Below are positions 1 to 8,300 of a stretch of 64,000 nt of DNA, one piece after another; positions within the stretch are counted from its first letter, which is position 1; each line of letters starts with the position of its first letter. Location of the stretch: the NCBI GenBank assembly GCA_964579395.1, contig CAZOFT010000005.1, positions 28,384 through 92,383 of the forward strand, written 5' to 3'. Under the pieces are notes generated by a model. The model was not told the origin of the DNA and searched no databases. It saw only the letters and a program-made list of their open reading frames with translations. A program made the position numbers and the translations under genes. The DNA is from JACOTV01 sp964579395 (GTDB lineage Bacteria; Patescibacteriota; Microgenomatia; UBA1406; GWC2-37-13).

Positions 1-1318
1 GGAGTACAAGCAAAATAAACACATTCAGTATCATCGAAGTGGAAAATGCCAGCGCCAGAGACCATACCCCCAAGTGAAACACAAATACGCCCATTACTGA
101 GATAGCGATATTCGTAACAATTGATATGAGACTGACAAAAAAAGGAGTTTTTGTATCAAATACTGCGTAGTAACATCGGGTCAAAAAGTAATAAACAGCG
201 TGAGCCGGTATGCCGAGTGCGAAAAATGACAACGTTTGTGCAGTAAGCACTGTGGCATCCCAGTCGAATTTTTCCCCACCGAAAAACAAACGAACTAATG
301 GCGTACGTGCAAATATAAAAAAACTGGCAATGGGAATCGTTACCAGCAACACACTCACGATAGATTCCGTAATAAGGTGTGCGAACTCTTTAATTTTTCG
401 TTCCCGATACAGTTCTGACAGATAGGGAAGTGAAGCTTGACCAAATGCGATGCCGATTATGGAGACCGGCAGCAGTTGGAGATGTTGAGCCAGGTAAAAA
501 ATAGTATAGGATCCTGAACCGAGAAATGATGCAAGGGCCAGATCTACGGTGGCATCAATTTGCGCCACCAGCACTGTTACGAGCCGCGGCATCATAATGT
601 GGGTAAATTCGCGCACGCCGTTGGTGATTTTCAGTATGATTTGAAATGCAAATTCTGCCGACTTCACCAGAGGTATCTGCATGATAAACATCACAACTGC
701 TCCGATTACGACTCCTACTATAGGTGCCATAAGACCCCAAGAAGATGCTCCCATAATAGTCACAATAATGATCGCTACATTGTAGGCGACCGGTGCAAAC
801 GAGGTGATGATAAAGGTCTTTTGTGCCTGTCCGATGCTGGTAAGAATATTGCTGGCCACAAGAAACGGTAGTTGGCCAATCAAAAGAATCTGTGAGTACA
901 AAATGACTTTCTGTAGCTTGTCCGGTGAGAACCCTGGAGTGATAAGTGGCATGATAACGGGAGCCAATACAGCAAGTATGATGATGCTGATCGCCATGAC
1001 AGCAGATACCAGGCTGATAATCGCAGACATCTCATAGGAAAGCTCTTTTTTGTCTTTTTGGTATTTGATGTAGATAGGAATAAACGCTGAGGCAAGGGCT
1101 CCGGTGATGAGAATCTCAAACACCATGTCGGGGATGCGAAACGCTGCAAAATACACGTCCAACATTTCTTTGGGAAAATAGCCTGCCAACACGCGATAGC
1201 GCATAAAGCCAAATATTCTCGATAGGCCGATCGTACCCGCCACAATGAGCGTGGAAGAGAAGAGTGACGCCTGTTTGCTGAGCATAAGGCGCGTAGTACC
1301 CCGGATGATTTTATTCAT
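1..1318 (-). CDS. murJ: Lipid II flippase MurJ (MviN family), 3' end cut by window edge
   Basis: MurJ moves lipid II across the cytoplasmic membrane for peptidoglycan assembly. The reading frame is open from ATG at 1318 to the left edge, giving about 439 residues of a protein usually near 500, so only the C-terminus is missing. The N-terminal part (MLSKQASLFSSTLIV..., then a LSRIFGFMRYRVLA segment) and a long run of hydrophobic helices fit the MviN/MOP family. It is divergent from mraZ across a 92-bp gap. A TACAAT box at 1326-1331 would start the RNA one base before the ATG, so the message is probably leaderless. Its place beside the dcw cluster agrees with the function. Confidence 0.9.
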   Translation of the reverse strand, partial: MNKIIRGTTRLMLSKQASLFSSTLIVAGTIGLSRIFGFMRYRVLAGYFPKEMLDVYFAAFRIPDMVFEILITGALASAFIPIYIKYQKDKKELSYEMSAIISLVSAVMAISIIILAVLAPVIMPLITPGFSPDKLQKVILYSQILLIGQLPFLVASNILTSIGQAQKTFIITSFAPVAYNVAIIIVTIMGASSWGLMAPIVGVVIGAVVMFIMQIPLVKSAEFAFQIILKITNGVREFTHIMMPRLVTVLVAQIDATVDLALASFLGSGSYTIFYLAQHLQLLPVSIIGIAFGQASLPYLSELYRERKIKEFAHLITESIVSVLLVTIPIASFFIFARTPLVRLFFGGEKFDWDATVLTAQTLSFFALGIPAHAVYYFLTRCYYAVFDTKTPFFVSLISIVTNIAISVMGVFVFHLGVWSLALAFSTSMILNVFILLVL

Positions 1319-1325
1319 ATTGGTA

Positions 1326-1331
1326 ATTGTA
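1326..1331 (-). promoter_or_regulatory. -10 box of murJ (leaderless)
   Basis: TACAAT on the minus strand is followed by 7 bases and then the murJ ATG, so the predicted transcript start is one base upstream of the start codon. No Shine-Dalgarno sequence is visible and no good -35 box. Confidence 0.5.
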
Positions 1332-1373
1332 CTGTACTTTCCGGTTTTGGTGGGTTTTTGTGCTCATTTACCC

Positions 1374-1402
1374 TTGACTTTGAACTCAAAATGGTGAATA
1401 AT
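1374..1402 (+). promoter_or_regulatory. Promoter of the mraZ/dcw cluster
   Basis: TTGACT (1374-1379), a 17-bp spacer and AATAAT (1397-1402) make a near-consensus sigma-70 promoter. The predicted start near 1409 would remove most of the GGAGG at 1403-1407 and leave mraZ almost leaderless. It overlaps the ATGGTG repeats that look like the MraZ operator. Confidence 0.55.
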
Positions 1403-1426
1403 GGAGGTATATGGTGATTTATGGTG
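1391..1426 (+). promoter_or_regulatory. Candidate MraZ operator: four ATGGNG repeats at exact 10-bp spacing
   Basis: ATGGTG, ATGGAG, ATGGTG and ATGGTG begin at 1391, 1401, 1411 and 1421, exactly 10 bp apart. MraZ proteins are known to bind short G-rich direct repeats with one-helical-turn spacing upstream of their own operon. Here the repeats cover the -10 box, the GGAGG and the start codon, so binding would block both transcription and re-initiation. The match to a MraZ site is inferred from spacing and position. Confidence 0.55.
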
Positions 1427-1809
1427 AATACGAAGTTTCGTTCTCTGCGCCGGGCCGTATCGTCCTTCCGAAAAAGATCCGCGAACACATCACCGGTACC
1501 TCGTTTGTCCTGACCAAAGGCTTCGCCAGCTGTCTCTCCGGCTATGACCGCGCTTCCTGGGAAGAAAAAGCGACTGCAGTCGGCTCTGTGTCACTTCTTG
1601 AGCAGCAAGACATGCAAAAGCGCCGCTTCTTGTTCTCATCAGCAGCAGTTGTCGAAGTCGATGAGCAGGGACGATTTGTCATCCCGAAACACCTCCTTTC
1701 CTATGCCGGATTGGAAGGGAAAGTCTGCGTCATCGGCGTAGGAGATCATTTTGAGCTATGGGATAGCGCAACTTGGCATGAGTATTTGAATTCAACCGAA
1801 TTATCATGA
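1411..1809 (+). CDS. mraZ: Transcriptional regulator MraZ
   Basis: MraZ is a ring-forming DNA-binding protein that represses its own dcw operon. The 132-residue length is slightly short of the usual 140-150. Two SpoVT/AbrB-like halves are visible: an N-terminal one with PGRIVLPKKIRE (about residues 14-25) and a second with DEQGRFVIPKHLL (about 87-99), the typical R-x-x-x-P signature in both. The start is ATG 1411, or possibly GTG 1414, which would give better spacing to GGAGG at 1403-1407. It overlaps rsmH by 4 bases (ATGA). A periodic repeat array over its start suggests autoregulation. Confidence 0.92.
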   Translation: MVIYGEYEVSFSAPGRIVLPKKIREHITGTSFVLTKGFASCLSGYDRASWEEKATAVGSVSLLEQQDMQKRRFLFSSAAVVEVDEQGRFVIPKHLLSYAGLEGKVCVIGVGDHFELWDSATWHEYLNSTELS

Positions 1810-2642
1810 AACACACACCTGTCTACAAACAAGAGTTTATGGATGCCCTCCAGGTCGCACCCGGCAAGCTGTATGTTGATGCAACCTATGGTCAGGGCGG
1901 ATATACTCAGGAAATACTCGATAAAGGCGGACGCGTATTGGCACTTGATCGTGATGCCCGACAGATCCGACAAGCGCCTCATGCAGGCAATGCCAATGTC
2001 ATGCTGGTCGCCGCAAGCTATGCAGATATTGCTGAGGTGGCAAAAGCGCATGATGTCAAAGACGTAGACGGCGTTGTATTTGATCTCGGGCTGTCATACG
2101 AGCAGATGATGCAGAGCGGTCGCGGGTTTTCATTCCAGGCACTTGAGCAGCCTTTGGATATGCGACTGAATCCTGATGCGCAAACAGAAACTGCTGCGAA
2201 GGTACTTCAGACGTGTGACAAGGATGAGCTCTATGAGGTGTTTTCCCGCTACGGTGAGGAATTGGCGGCCGATGCGTTGGCCGCTCATGTGGTTGCGGTA
2301 CGAAAGCATCACCCCTTTGTCGTTGTAGCTGACCTGATTCAGGCCATCAATGAAGTGATTCGAGACGGCGCCCAATACTCATATGCTCGCATCTTCCAGG
2401 CGCTTCGCATGCGCGTAAATGAAGAACTTGATCACATCACCCGCGGTATCGACGGGGCGATTGAACTGCTTGCTCCTGAAGGACGGCTGGTCGTGGTTAC
2501 CTTTCATTCTATTGAGGATCGTCTGGTGAAGCGACTTCTGCAGCAGTCACCAAATCTCACAAACCAAAAACGTGTTATTAAGAAAAACCCAGAGCCGTAT
2601 GAGCGATCGGCCACATTACGAGTTGCACAAAAAAGAGCATGA
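1806..2642 (+). CDS. rsmH: 16S rRNA (cytosine-1402-N4)-methyltransferase RsmH
   Basis: RsmH methylates N4 of C1402 in the 16S rRNA decoding site using SAM. The SAM-binding motif appears as DATYGQGGYT near residue 25, followed by LALDRDARQI and VFDLGLSYEQM; the C-terminal part carries FHSIEDRLVKR and the final RSATLRVAQK typical of the family. At 278 residues it is shorter than the usual 300-315. It overlaps mraZ and ftsL by 4 bases each, so it is translationally coupled inside the dcw operon. Confidence 0.95.
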   Translation: MKHTPVYKQEFMDALQVAPGKLYVDATYGQGGYTQEILDKGGRVLALDRDARQIRQAPHAGNANVMLVAASYADIAEVAKAHDVKDVDGVVFDLGLSYEQMMQSGRGFSFQALEQPLDMRLNPDAQTETAAKVLQTCDKDELYEVFSRYGEELAADALAAHVVAVRKHHPFVVVADLIQAINEVIRDGAQYSYARIFQALRMRVNEELDHITRGIDGAIELLAPEGRLVVVTFHSIEDRLVKRLLQQSPNLTNQKRVIKKNPEPYERSATLRVAQKRA

Positions 2643-2911
2643 AAAAAATCGTCTGGACTGCCACCATCGCTTTGTTGCTGATGTTGGCATATATGAACAT
2701 TACTATGTTTGTCAAAGCAAACGGCATGACCCAACAGATCAATGAGTTTGCCCAACAGACCAAAGAGCTGCGTCACAGCAATGAGCTTCTTGAGCAAAAG
2801 CTCTACCAAACCAACTCGCTTCAAAAAACAGCATCGGCAGCAGCTGATATGGAGTTTACTGCACAAGTGAGCCCGGTGTATATAGACGGAATCAGAATGG
2901 CACGCAAATAA
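2639..2911 (+). CDS. ftsL: Cell division protein FtsL-like
   Basis: A 90-residue bitopic protein: one membrane helix at about residues 4-25, then a coiled-coil-like stretch rich in Q, E and L (about 30-65). Sequence similarity in FtsL is always low, so the call rests on size, topology and position between rsmH and the class B PBP gene, where ftsL sits in most bacteria. FtsL works with FtsB and FtsQ to activate septal wall synthesis. It overlaps rsmH by 4 bases. Confidence 0.75.
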   Translation: MKKIVWTATIALLLMLAYMNITMFVKANGMTQQINEFAQQTKELRHSNELLEQKLYQTNSLQKTASAAADMEFTAQVSPVYIDGIRMARK

Positions 2912-2968
2912 GTGCGTCATTGTGAGATACTCATTCACGCCCTATTGTGCTGCACGTAATACGCGCTT

Positions 2969-4636
2969 ATGTCCAAAATCCGCATCGTATTTTTCGCCAT
3001 CTTAGTCGCATTCGTTGCGATAGAAGCAAAACTCGCATACATCCAGGTCATGGGCGGGCAGTCGCCTACTGAAAACCGGTATCTGCAATATAAAAAAATT
3101 CAGCCGGAGCGTGGACGTATCTATGACCGCAACGGCCTCCCGCTTGTCACCAACCAGACTAAGTATCAACTGTTCGTCGAGCCGCAACAGATAAAAAATC
3201 GCGATCAGGTCATATCGGCTATTGACCGCATTACTGAAATCGGCGACGCCACGTTGGAAGCGCGCATTGACCCGAAGCTGCAATGGGTGGCAATTACGTC
3301 GGGCATGTCTGAAAAATCAAAGTCTAAGCTTGACTCAATGCGTGTTGCCGGAATCGGTTTTGACCCGCAACCGGCGCGCTTTTATCCGGAAGCCTCTTTG
3401 GCTGCGCATTTAGTGGGGTTTGTCGGCAAAGATAAAAACGGAGAGGATATGGGGTATTCCGGTGTTGAGGGGTACTATCAGCAGGATCTGGCCGGCTTGC
3501 CGGGGCTGGTCAAAGCAGACAGCGACGTGGTCGGGCGCATTATGTCGCTGGGAAGCCGTGAGCGTATCGCGTCCCACAACGGTCGCGACTTGTACTTGAC
3601 CATCGACAAAGTGGTGCAGCGCATTGTAAAAGAAAAACTCAAAGCCGGACTCATACGCACCGAGGCCAAAAGCGGCTGTGCGGTCGTGGCAAATCCGATG
3701 ACGATGGAAATCCTGTCTCTCGTGTGTTTGCCTGACTTTGATCCTGACCACTATTGGGAGTTTTCAAACGAGTCCTTTACGAATCAGGCAATATCCACCG
3801 TCTACGAGCCAGGATCGACGTTTAAGCCGCTTATAGTGGCAGCAGGCATTGAGGAAGGAGCGATTAAAAAAGATGAAACCATGAATGAAGAGGGGCCGGT
3901 CAAGGTGGGCGAATATGATATCCGCACGTGGAACAATGAATATGCCGGCAAAATCAGTATGGCCCAGATTCTTGAGCGTTCGTCAAACGTGGGAATGGTA
4001 TATATAGGAAAAAAACTGGGCGATCAGAAAGTGTATGACTATGTGCATCGCTACGGATTCGGGGAGCTCACCGGTATTGATCTGCAGGGAGAGTCGCCGT
4101 CTTATCTGAAGCCGAAAGAAAGCTGGTATAAGATCGACTATGCGACCGCCACCTTCGGGCAGGGATTGGCAGTCACACCAATTCAGTTGGTGCGAGCGTT
4201 TTCATCGGTCGTGAATGGGGGGAAACTGCTTCGCCCGTATGTGGTGCAAAAAGCAGTGAGTGAGAATCGCACCCAAGTATTTCATCCGCGGGTTGAAGAG
4301 CGTGTGTTGAGTGAGAAGACGTCAAAGGCGGTAGTGGATATGCTCGTCTCAACAGTTGAAAACGGTGAGTATAAGTATGCAATTCCTGATGGGTTTCATG
4401 GGAAAATAGGCGGAAAAACAGGCACAGCGCAGATTGCGGTATCAGGCACGTACGATGCATCAAAAACCATTGCTTCTTTTATCGGGTTTGCACCGGCAGA
4501 CAATCCGATGTTTGTGGCGCTTGTCGTGTATAAAGAGCCGAAAAGTTCGATCTACGGTTCAGAAACAGCTGCTCCGGTGTTTTTTGATATCGCAAAAGAA
4601 TTGATGGTGTATTATCAGATCACCCCCGATCAGTAG
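2969..4636 (+). CDS. ftsI: Class B penicillin-binding protein (FtsI/PBP3 family, D,D-transpeptidase)
   Basis: This is the septal transpeptidase that cross-links peptidoglycan stem peptides. An N-terminal membrane anchor (about residues 4-24) precedes the PBP dimerisation domain (with GRIYDRNGLPL near 50) and the transpeptidase domain with all three active-site motifs: STFK with Ser283, SSN at 338-340 and KTGT at 483-486. The length of 555 is normal. No C-terminal PASTA domains are seen. A 57-bp gap separates it from ftsL; a weak TAATAC at 2957-2962 could give a leaderless message but is far from consensus. Confidence 0.94.
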   Translation: MSKIRIVFFAILVAFVAIEAKLAYIQVMGGQSPTENRYLQYKKIQPERGRIYDRNGLPLVTNQTKYQLFVEPQQIKNRDQVISAIDRITEIGDATLEARIDPKLQWVAITSGMSEKSKSKLDSMRVAGIGFDPQPARFYPEASLAAHLVGFVGKDKNGEDMGYSGVEGYYQQDLAGLPGLVKADSDVVGRIMSLGSRERIASHNGRDLYLTIDKVVQRIVKEKLKAGLIRTEAKSGCAVVANPMTMEILSLVCLPDFDPDHYWEFSNESFTNQAISTVYEPGSTFKPLIVAAGIEEGAIKKDETMNEEGPVKVGEYDIRTWNNEYAGKISMAQILERSSNVGMVYIGKKLGDQKVYDYVHRYGFGELTGIDLQGESPSYLKPKESWYKIDYATATFGQGLAVTPIQLVRAFSSVVNGGKLLRPYVVQKAVSENRTQVFHPRVEERVLSEKTSKAVVDMLVSTVENGEYKYAIPDGFHGKIGGKTGTAQIAVSGTYDASKTIASFIGFAPADNPMFVALVVYKEPKSSIYGSETAAPVFFDIAKELMVYYQITPDQ

Positions 4637-4647
4637 GGCGGGTGCAG

Positions 4648-4653
4648 TAGAAT
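4648..4653 (+). promoter_or_regulatory. -10 box of murE (leaderless)
   Basis: TAGAAT lies so that the predicted transcript start (last base + 7) is 4660, the A of the murE ATG. No Shine-Dalgarno is present. Confidence 0.45.
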
Positions 4654-4659
4654 AAACAT

Positions 4660-5910
4660 ATGATGTATCAGCTTAAACGACGATTTCAGGCGCTCATCAA
4701 CGTATATCACCGTATGAAGGCGATAGTGGCACGGGCGTATTTTGGCAACCCGAGCCGCCGCCTCAAGGTCATCGGTGTCACAGGAACTGATGGAAAGACC
4801 ACGACAACACACATCATTTACCATATTCTTACCGGCTGTGGATATAAGGCATCGATGATGTCTACCGTCTATGCCAGAATCGGAGACACGGAGTATGACA
4901 CAGGCTTACATATGACAACGCCTGATGTCTGGCAGGTGCAGAAGCTGCTGAAAAAAGCGGCAGACCATGGTGATGAATATTTCGTCATGGAAACCACATC
5001 GCACGCGTTTGATCAGGGTAGAAATGCGGGTATTCGCTACGAGCTGGGAGCTGTCACTAATATTACCCATGAACACCTGGATTATCATCATACGTATGAA
5101 GCATATGTGCAGGCGAAGGCAAAGCTGATCGCGCAGTCGCGCCTGACCTTGATTAATCGTGATGATGACTCCTATTCGTCTTTGATGCAGTATCAGCATA
5201 CCGGGGAGATCAAAACCTACGGGCTTGTGCAAAAAGCGGATTACCAACTTGATATTGCCAAAACGATTAAAAAGGACCTGCCGACATACAATAACTACAA
5301 TTATCTGGCTGCGTACTCGATCTGTCGTGAGCTTGGGCTTCAAGACAAAGAGATTCTGGCCGCTCTGAAGACATTTACCTTGCCTAAGGGACGCCTGGAA
5401 GTTGCCTATTCCGGGCCGTTTGCGGTGATAGTTGACTTTGCACACACCCCTCATTCGATCGCGCAGGTACTTGCCTATTTGCGTGAAAAAACAGAAGGGC
5501 GTCTGATTCATGTGTTTGGTTCTGCGGGACTTCGTGATGCAAAAAAACGCCCGCTTATGGGCTACAACAGTGCACAGTACGCGGACGTGATTGTCATAAC
5601 TGAAGAGGATTATCGTACCGAAGACCCTCAAGCGATAGCAGATGAAATTGCCGAAGGTGTTGAGAAAAACGGATTGCACAAAGTGGCAGAGGCGGATCTG
5701 CACGATGCACATATGCGTGGCTATATGGTGGAGTCTGATCGCAAGCGCGCTATTGCCTGCGCTGTCTCTTTTGCACATCCGGGCGACATTGTGGTCTGTA
5801 CGGGAAAAAGTCATGAAAAAAGCCTATGTCGCGGCACGAAAGAATATGATTGGGATGAGTTTGCGGCAGTGCAGCAGGCGCTCGGGTCGGGGAAATCAAA
5901 AACCACATAA
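4660..5910 (+). CDS. murE: MurE-type Mur ligase lacking the N-terminal domain
   Basis: MurE adds the third amino acid to UDP-MurNAc-dipeptide. The ATP-binding loop GTDGKTTTT is at residues 42-50, very close to the N-terminus. The usual first domain of about 90 residues, which holds the UDP-MurNAc part of the substrate, is missing; the protein is 416 residues against about 490. The position that reads DNPR in meso-diaminopimelate-adding enzymes is EDYR here (316-319), arguing against diaminopimelate as substrate. It is followed by murC after 54 bases. Identity as MurE rather than MurF rests on the motif set and on its order in the cluster. Confidence 0.88.
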   Translation: MMYQLKRRFQALINVYHRMKAIVARAYFGNPSRRLKVIGVTGTDGKTTTTHIIYHILTGCGYKASMMSTVYARIGDTEYDTGLHMTTPDVWQVQKLLKKAADHGDEYFVMETTSHAFDQGRNAGIRYELGAVTNITHEHLDYHHTYEAYVQAKAKLIAQSRLTLINRDDDSYSSLMQYQHTGEIKTYGLVQKADYQLDIAKTIKKDLPTYNNYNYLAAYSICRELGLQDKEILAALKTFTLPKGRLEVAYSGPFAVIVDFAHTPHSIAQVLAYLREKTEGRLIHVFGSAGLRDAKKRPLMGYNSAQYADVIVITEEDYRTEDPQAIADEIAEGVEKNGLHKVAEADLHDAHMRGYMVESDRKRAIACAVSFAHPGDIVVCTGKSHEKSLCRGTKEYDWDEFAAVQQALGSGKSKTT

Positions 5911-5952
5911 GTATCCTTTTGCTGGACAATCGATCCTCGAGCCTTCATACTT

Positions 5953-5959
5953 TTATATA
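5953..5959 (+). promoter_or_regulatory. -10-like AT-rich box of murC
   Basis: TTTATATA just upstream of the murC ATG can be read as TTTATA or TATATA; both place transcript start at 5965-5966, on the start codon. The register is ambiguous. Confidence 0.35.
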
Positions 5960-5964
5960 CATAT

Positions 5965-7359
5965 ATGAACTACACAAACGTTTTCATTATCGGTATCAAA
6001 GGAGTTGCTATGGTTCACATTGCTACCATGCTTAAGGCGATGGGGGTCACGGTGCAGGGCGTTGACGTGGGTGACACATACATCACTGATCACTTGCTCA
6101 CTGCTGCGGGTATCACGGTACACACGACGTTTGATATGGTTCTCCCTGAAGGAGTCGATTTAGTGCTGTATAGCGCATCTCATCAAGGTGCGCACAATCC
6201 GCTTGTCGCTCAGGCAAAACAAAAAGGAGTTCAAGTCGTATCGCAAGCTGCATTTTTGGGTGAGTTTATGCAGGTGTTTACCAATCGTCTGGCGGTGTGC
6301 GGTTGCCACGGTAAAACAACCACCTCCTCACTGCTCGCATATGCGCTTCTTCGTATGGATACCAATCCCAGTTACCTGATCGGCTCCTCCGGCTTTAATG
6401 GGTATGATGGCGGCAGCTACAACGGGAAAGAATGGTTTGTTATTGAGGCAGATGAGTATGGTGTGCACCCTCCACATGATATCACCCCCAAATTCCACCT
6501 GCTTCACCCCACGGCCACACTCTGCTTGAATATCGATTTTGATCATCCCGATGTGTACCGTGATCTGGCGCATGTGAAGTCTGCTTATCGCACTTTTTTG
6601 AAAAAAGCGCAGACGACTGTGGTCTGCGGTGATGATCCGACTCTCGCATCGTATGCCAAAAAAAATACGGCCGCCGTCACGTATGGACTCCTGCCACACA
6701 ACAACTACCGCATCGTAAACTATGAAACAACTAAAGACGGCATTTCATTTGATCTCTTGCATGGTGAGGACATTCATCTGGATTTTCAGACGGGACTCTT
6801 TGGCGAGAAAAATATTCTCAATGCCGCAGGAGTAGTGACGCTTCTTATGAATCTGGGATTTGCGCCGGATGCCATCAGGCAAGCACTCATTGGCTTTACC
6901 GGTCCCAAGCGCCGCATGGAGGTGATTACCGCATCTGATGAGTTGGTGGTATTAGATGATTACGCCCATCACCCGGATGAGATTCGCGCGGTGATTCAGG
7001 CTCTTCGCAAGCGCTATGAGGACAGACGGCTGGTGGTGTTGTTTCAGCCGCATACGTTCAGTCGAACACAGGCTTTGGTCGAAGAGTTTGCCCGCGCCCT
7101 CTCGGCCGCTGATCTGGCATGTGTGGCGCCGATTTTCCCCTCTGCCCGCGAAGACTCCAGCCGATTTCATGTCACGTCCTATGACATTGAGGCCAAAGCC
7201 CGCGCCGCTGGGCAAGAGCATGTGGTGGCATTTGCCTCGACGAATGCGCTCGTGGAGCATGTGCGCGCACAAATCAAGCCGGGTGACGTGGTCTGCACGA
7301 TGGGTGCAGGCGACATCTATGGGGTAGCAGATGATATAATGCAGCACGCCCGTGCGTAA
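5965..7359 (+). CDS. murC: UDP-N-acetylmuramate-alanine ligase MurC
   Basis: MurC adds L-Ala to UDP-MurNAc. The Rossmann-like N-domain starts with GIKGVAMVHIATML (canonical GxGGxGM is degenerate). The ATP loop is CGCHGKTTTS near residues 112-121, where most MurC have GTHGKTTT. The central EADEY, NIDFDHPDVY and the C-terminal DDYAHHP and FQPHTFSRT segments are all diagnostic of MurC. The length of 464 is typical. It lies between murE and murB on the same strand. Confidence 0.95.
   Translation: MNYTNVFIIGIKGVAMVHIATMLKAMGVTVQGVDVGDTYITDHLLTAAGITVHTTFDMVLPEGVDLVLYSASHQGAHNPLVAQAKQKGVQVVSQAAFLGEFMQVFTNRLAVCGCHGKTTTSSLLAYALLRMDTNPSYLIGSSGFNGYDGGSYNGKEWFVIEADEYGVHPPHDITPKFHLLHPTATLCLNIDFDHPDVYRDLAHVKSAYRTFLKKAQTTVVCGDDPTLASYAKKNTAAVTYGLLPHNNYRIVNYETTKDGISFDLLHGEDIHLDFQTGLFGEKNILNAAGVVTLLMNLGFAPDAIRQALIGFTGPKRRMEVITASDELVVLDDYAHHPDEIRAVIQALRKRYEDRRLVVLFQPHTFSRTQALVEEFARALSAADLACVAPIFPSAREDSSRFHVTSYDIEAKARAAGQEHVVAFASTNALVEHVRAQIKPGDVVCTMGAGDIYGVADDIMQHARA
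7332..7340 (+). promoter_or_regulatory. Possible extended -10 (TGATATAAT) for murB inside the murC 3' end
   Basis: A perfect TATAAT preceded by TGn lies in the last codons of murC and would give a 31-base leader for murB. Because it is within coding sequence it may be chance. Confidence 0.3.
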
Positions 7360-7377
7360 CGGCAGTTTTTCAAACGT

Positions 7378-8289
7378 ATGATTCAACCGATTGCTCACAA
7401 AGACATCACGGTACTCACGACCATGAAAACCATGGTGATTGCGGACTGGTTTGTAGAGGCAACTACTCCCGAAGAGATCCAAGAGGCCATAGCGTTTGCC
7501 CGTGAAAAAGAGCTTCCGTACCTGTTGTTGGGTGGCGGCTCAAACACCGTTATTGTGAAATCACCCTTGCATGCGGTTGTAATTAAAAACCGCTTTCAGT
7601 CGATGGAGGTGGTTGCCGATACCGATGACACGGTGGATGTGAAAGTAGGTTCCGGCACGATTCTGTCCCAGTTGATTCGGTTTTGTACCGAGCATGGGTA
7701 TAGCGGGTTGGAATTCCACCGCGGGCTGCCCGGCAGTGTGGGTGGCGCCATTTACATGAACTCCAAGTGGACCAAGCCGACTTGTTATGTGGGAGATCCG
7801 GTTGTGGCCGCGACTCTGCTTACTCCAAGTGGCGAGGTAAAAACAGTCGATCGTGATTACTTTCAGTTTGCGTATGATTACAGCATACTGCATGAGACCA
7901 AAGAGATTTTGCTTGATGTGACATTTCGTCTGAAAAAGGATGATCCTGCTGCCATTGAACAACGCTCTAAAGACGCGCTTGATCATCGTGCTGCGACGCA
8001 ACCCAAAGGTACGCACACGTGTGGTTGTATGTTTCAGAACATTTCCCAGGCAGAAGCGGATCAAATCGGCGCGCCATCGTTGTCTGCCGGTCGCTTGATC
8101 GACTTGGCCGGTATGAAAGGGCAGCGCGTGGGATCATTTGTAGTCTCTGATCAACATGCGAATTTCATCCTTGATGATGAAGGGCAGGGAAAACCTGAAG
8201 ATTTGTTGGAGCTGATTGCCCGCGTCAAAGAAGCGGTGCGGCAGTCAAGCGGACTGACACTTCGTGAGGAAGTTGTTGTTATTTCATAA
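7378..8289 (+). CDS. murB: UDP-N-acetylenolpyruvoylglucosamine reductase MurB
   Basis: MurB is the FAD- and NADPH-dependent reductase that makes UDP-MurNAc. The FAD-binding segment LLLGGGSNT and the GLEFHRGLPGSVGGAIYMN block are clear, as are GCMFQN and SDQHANFI. The 303-residue length fits a type II MurB. One odd point: the family signature F-x-Y-R-x-S is FAYDYS here (residues 164-169), so the active-site arginine is Asp167. Either another residue substitutes or catalysis is altered. It lies between murC and murA with short gaps (18 and 11 bases). Confidence 0.92.
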   Translation: MIQPIAHKDITVLTTMKTMVIADWFVEATTPEEIQEAIAFAREKELPYLLLGGGSNTVIVKSPLHAVVIKNRFQSMEVVADTDDTVDVKVGSGTILSQLIRFCTEHGYSGLEFHRGLPGSVGGAIYMNSKWTKPTCYVGDPVVAATLLTPSGEVKTVDRDYFQFAYDYSILHETKEILLDVTFRLKKDDPAAIEQRSKDALDHRAATQPKGTHTCGCMFQNISQAEADQIGAPSLSAGRLIDLAGMKGQRVGSFVVSDQHANFILDDEGQGKPEDLLELIARVKEAVRQSSGLTLREEVVVIS

Positions 8290-8290
8290 T
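8285..8290 (+). promoter_or_regulatory. -10-like CATAAT of murA
   Basis: CATAAT overlaps the murB stop codon and predicts transcript start at 8297, four bases before the murA ATG. Confidence 0.35.
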
Positions 8291-8300
8291 TTCAGTAGCT

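Noticed and set aside
4906..5814. A 302-codon open frame on the minus strand within murE
   Set aside because: It is exactly antisense to a well-conserved Mur ligase, has no recognisable domain, and its composition reflects the complementary codons.
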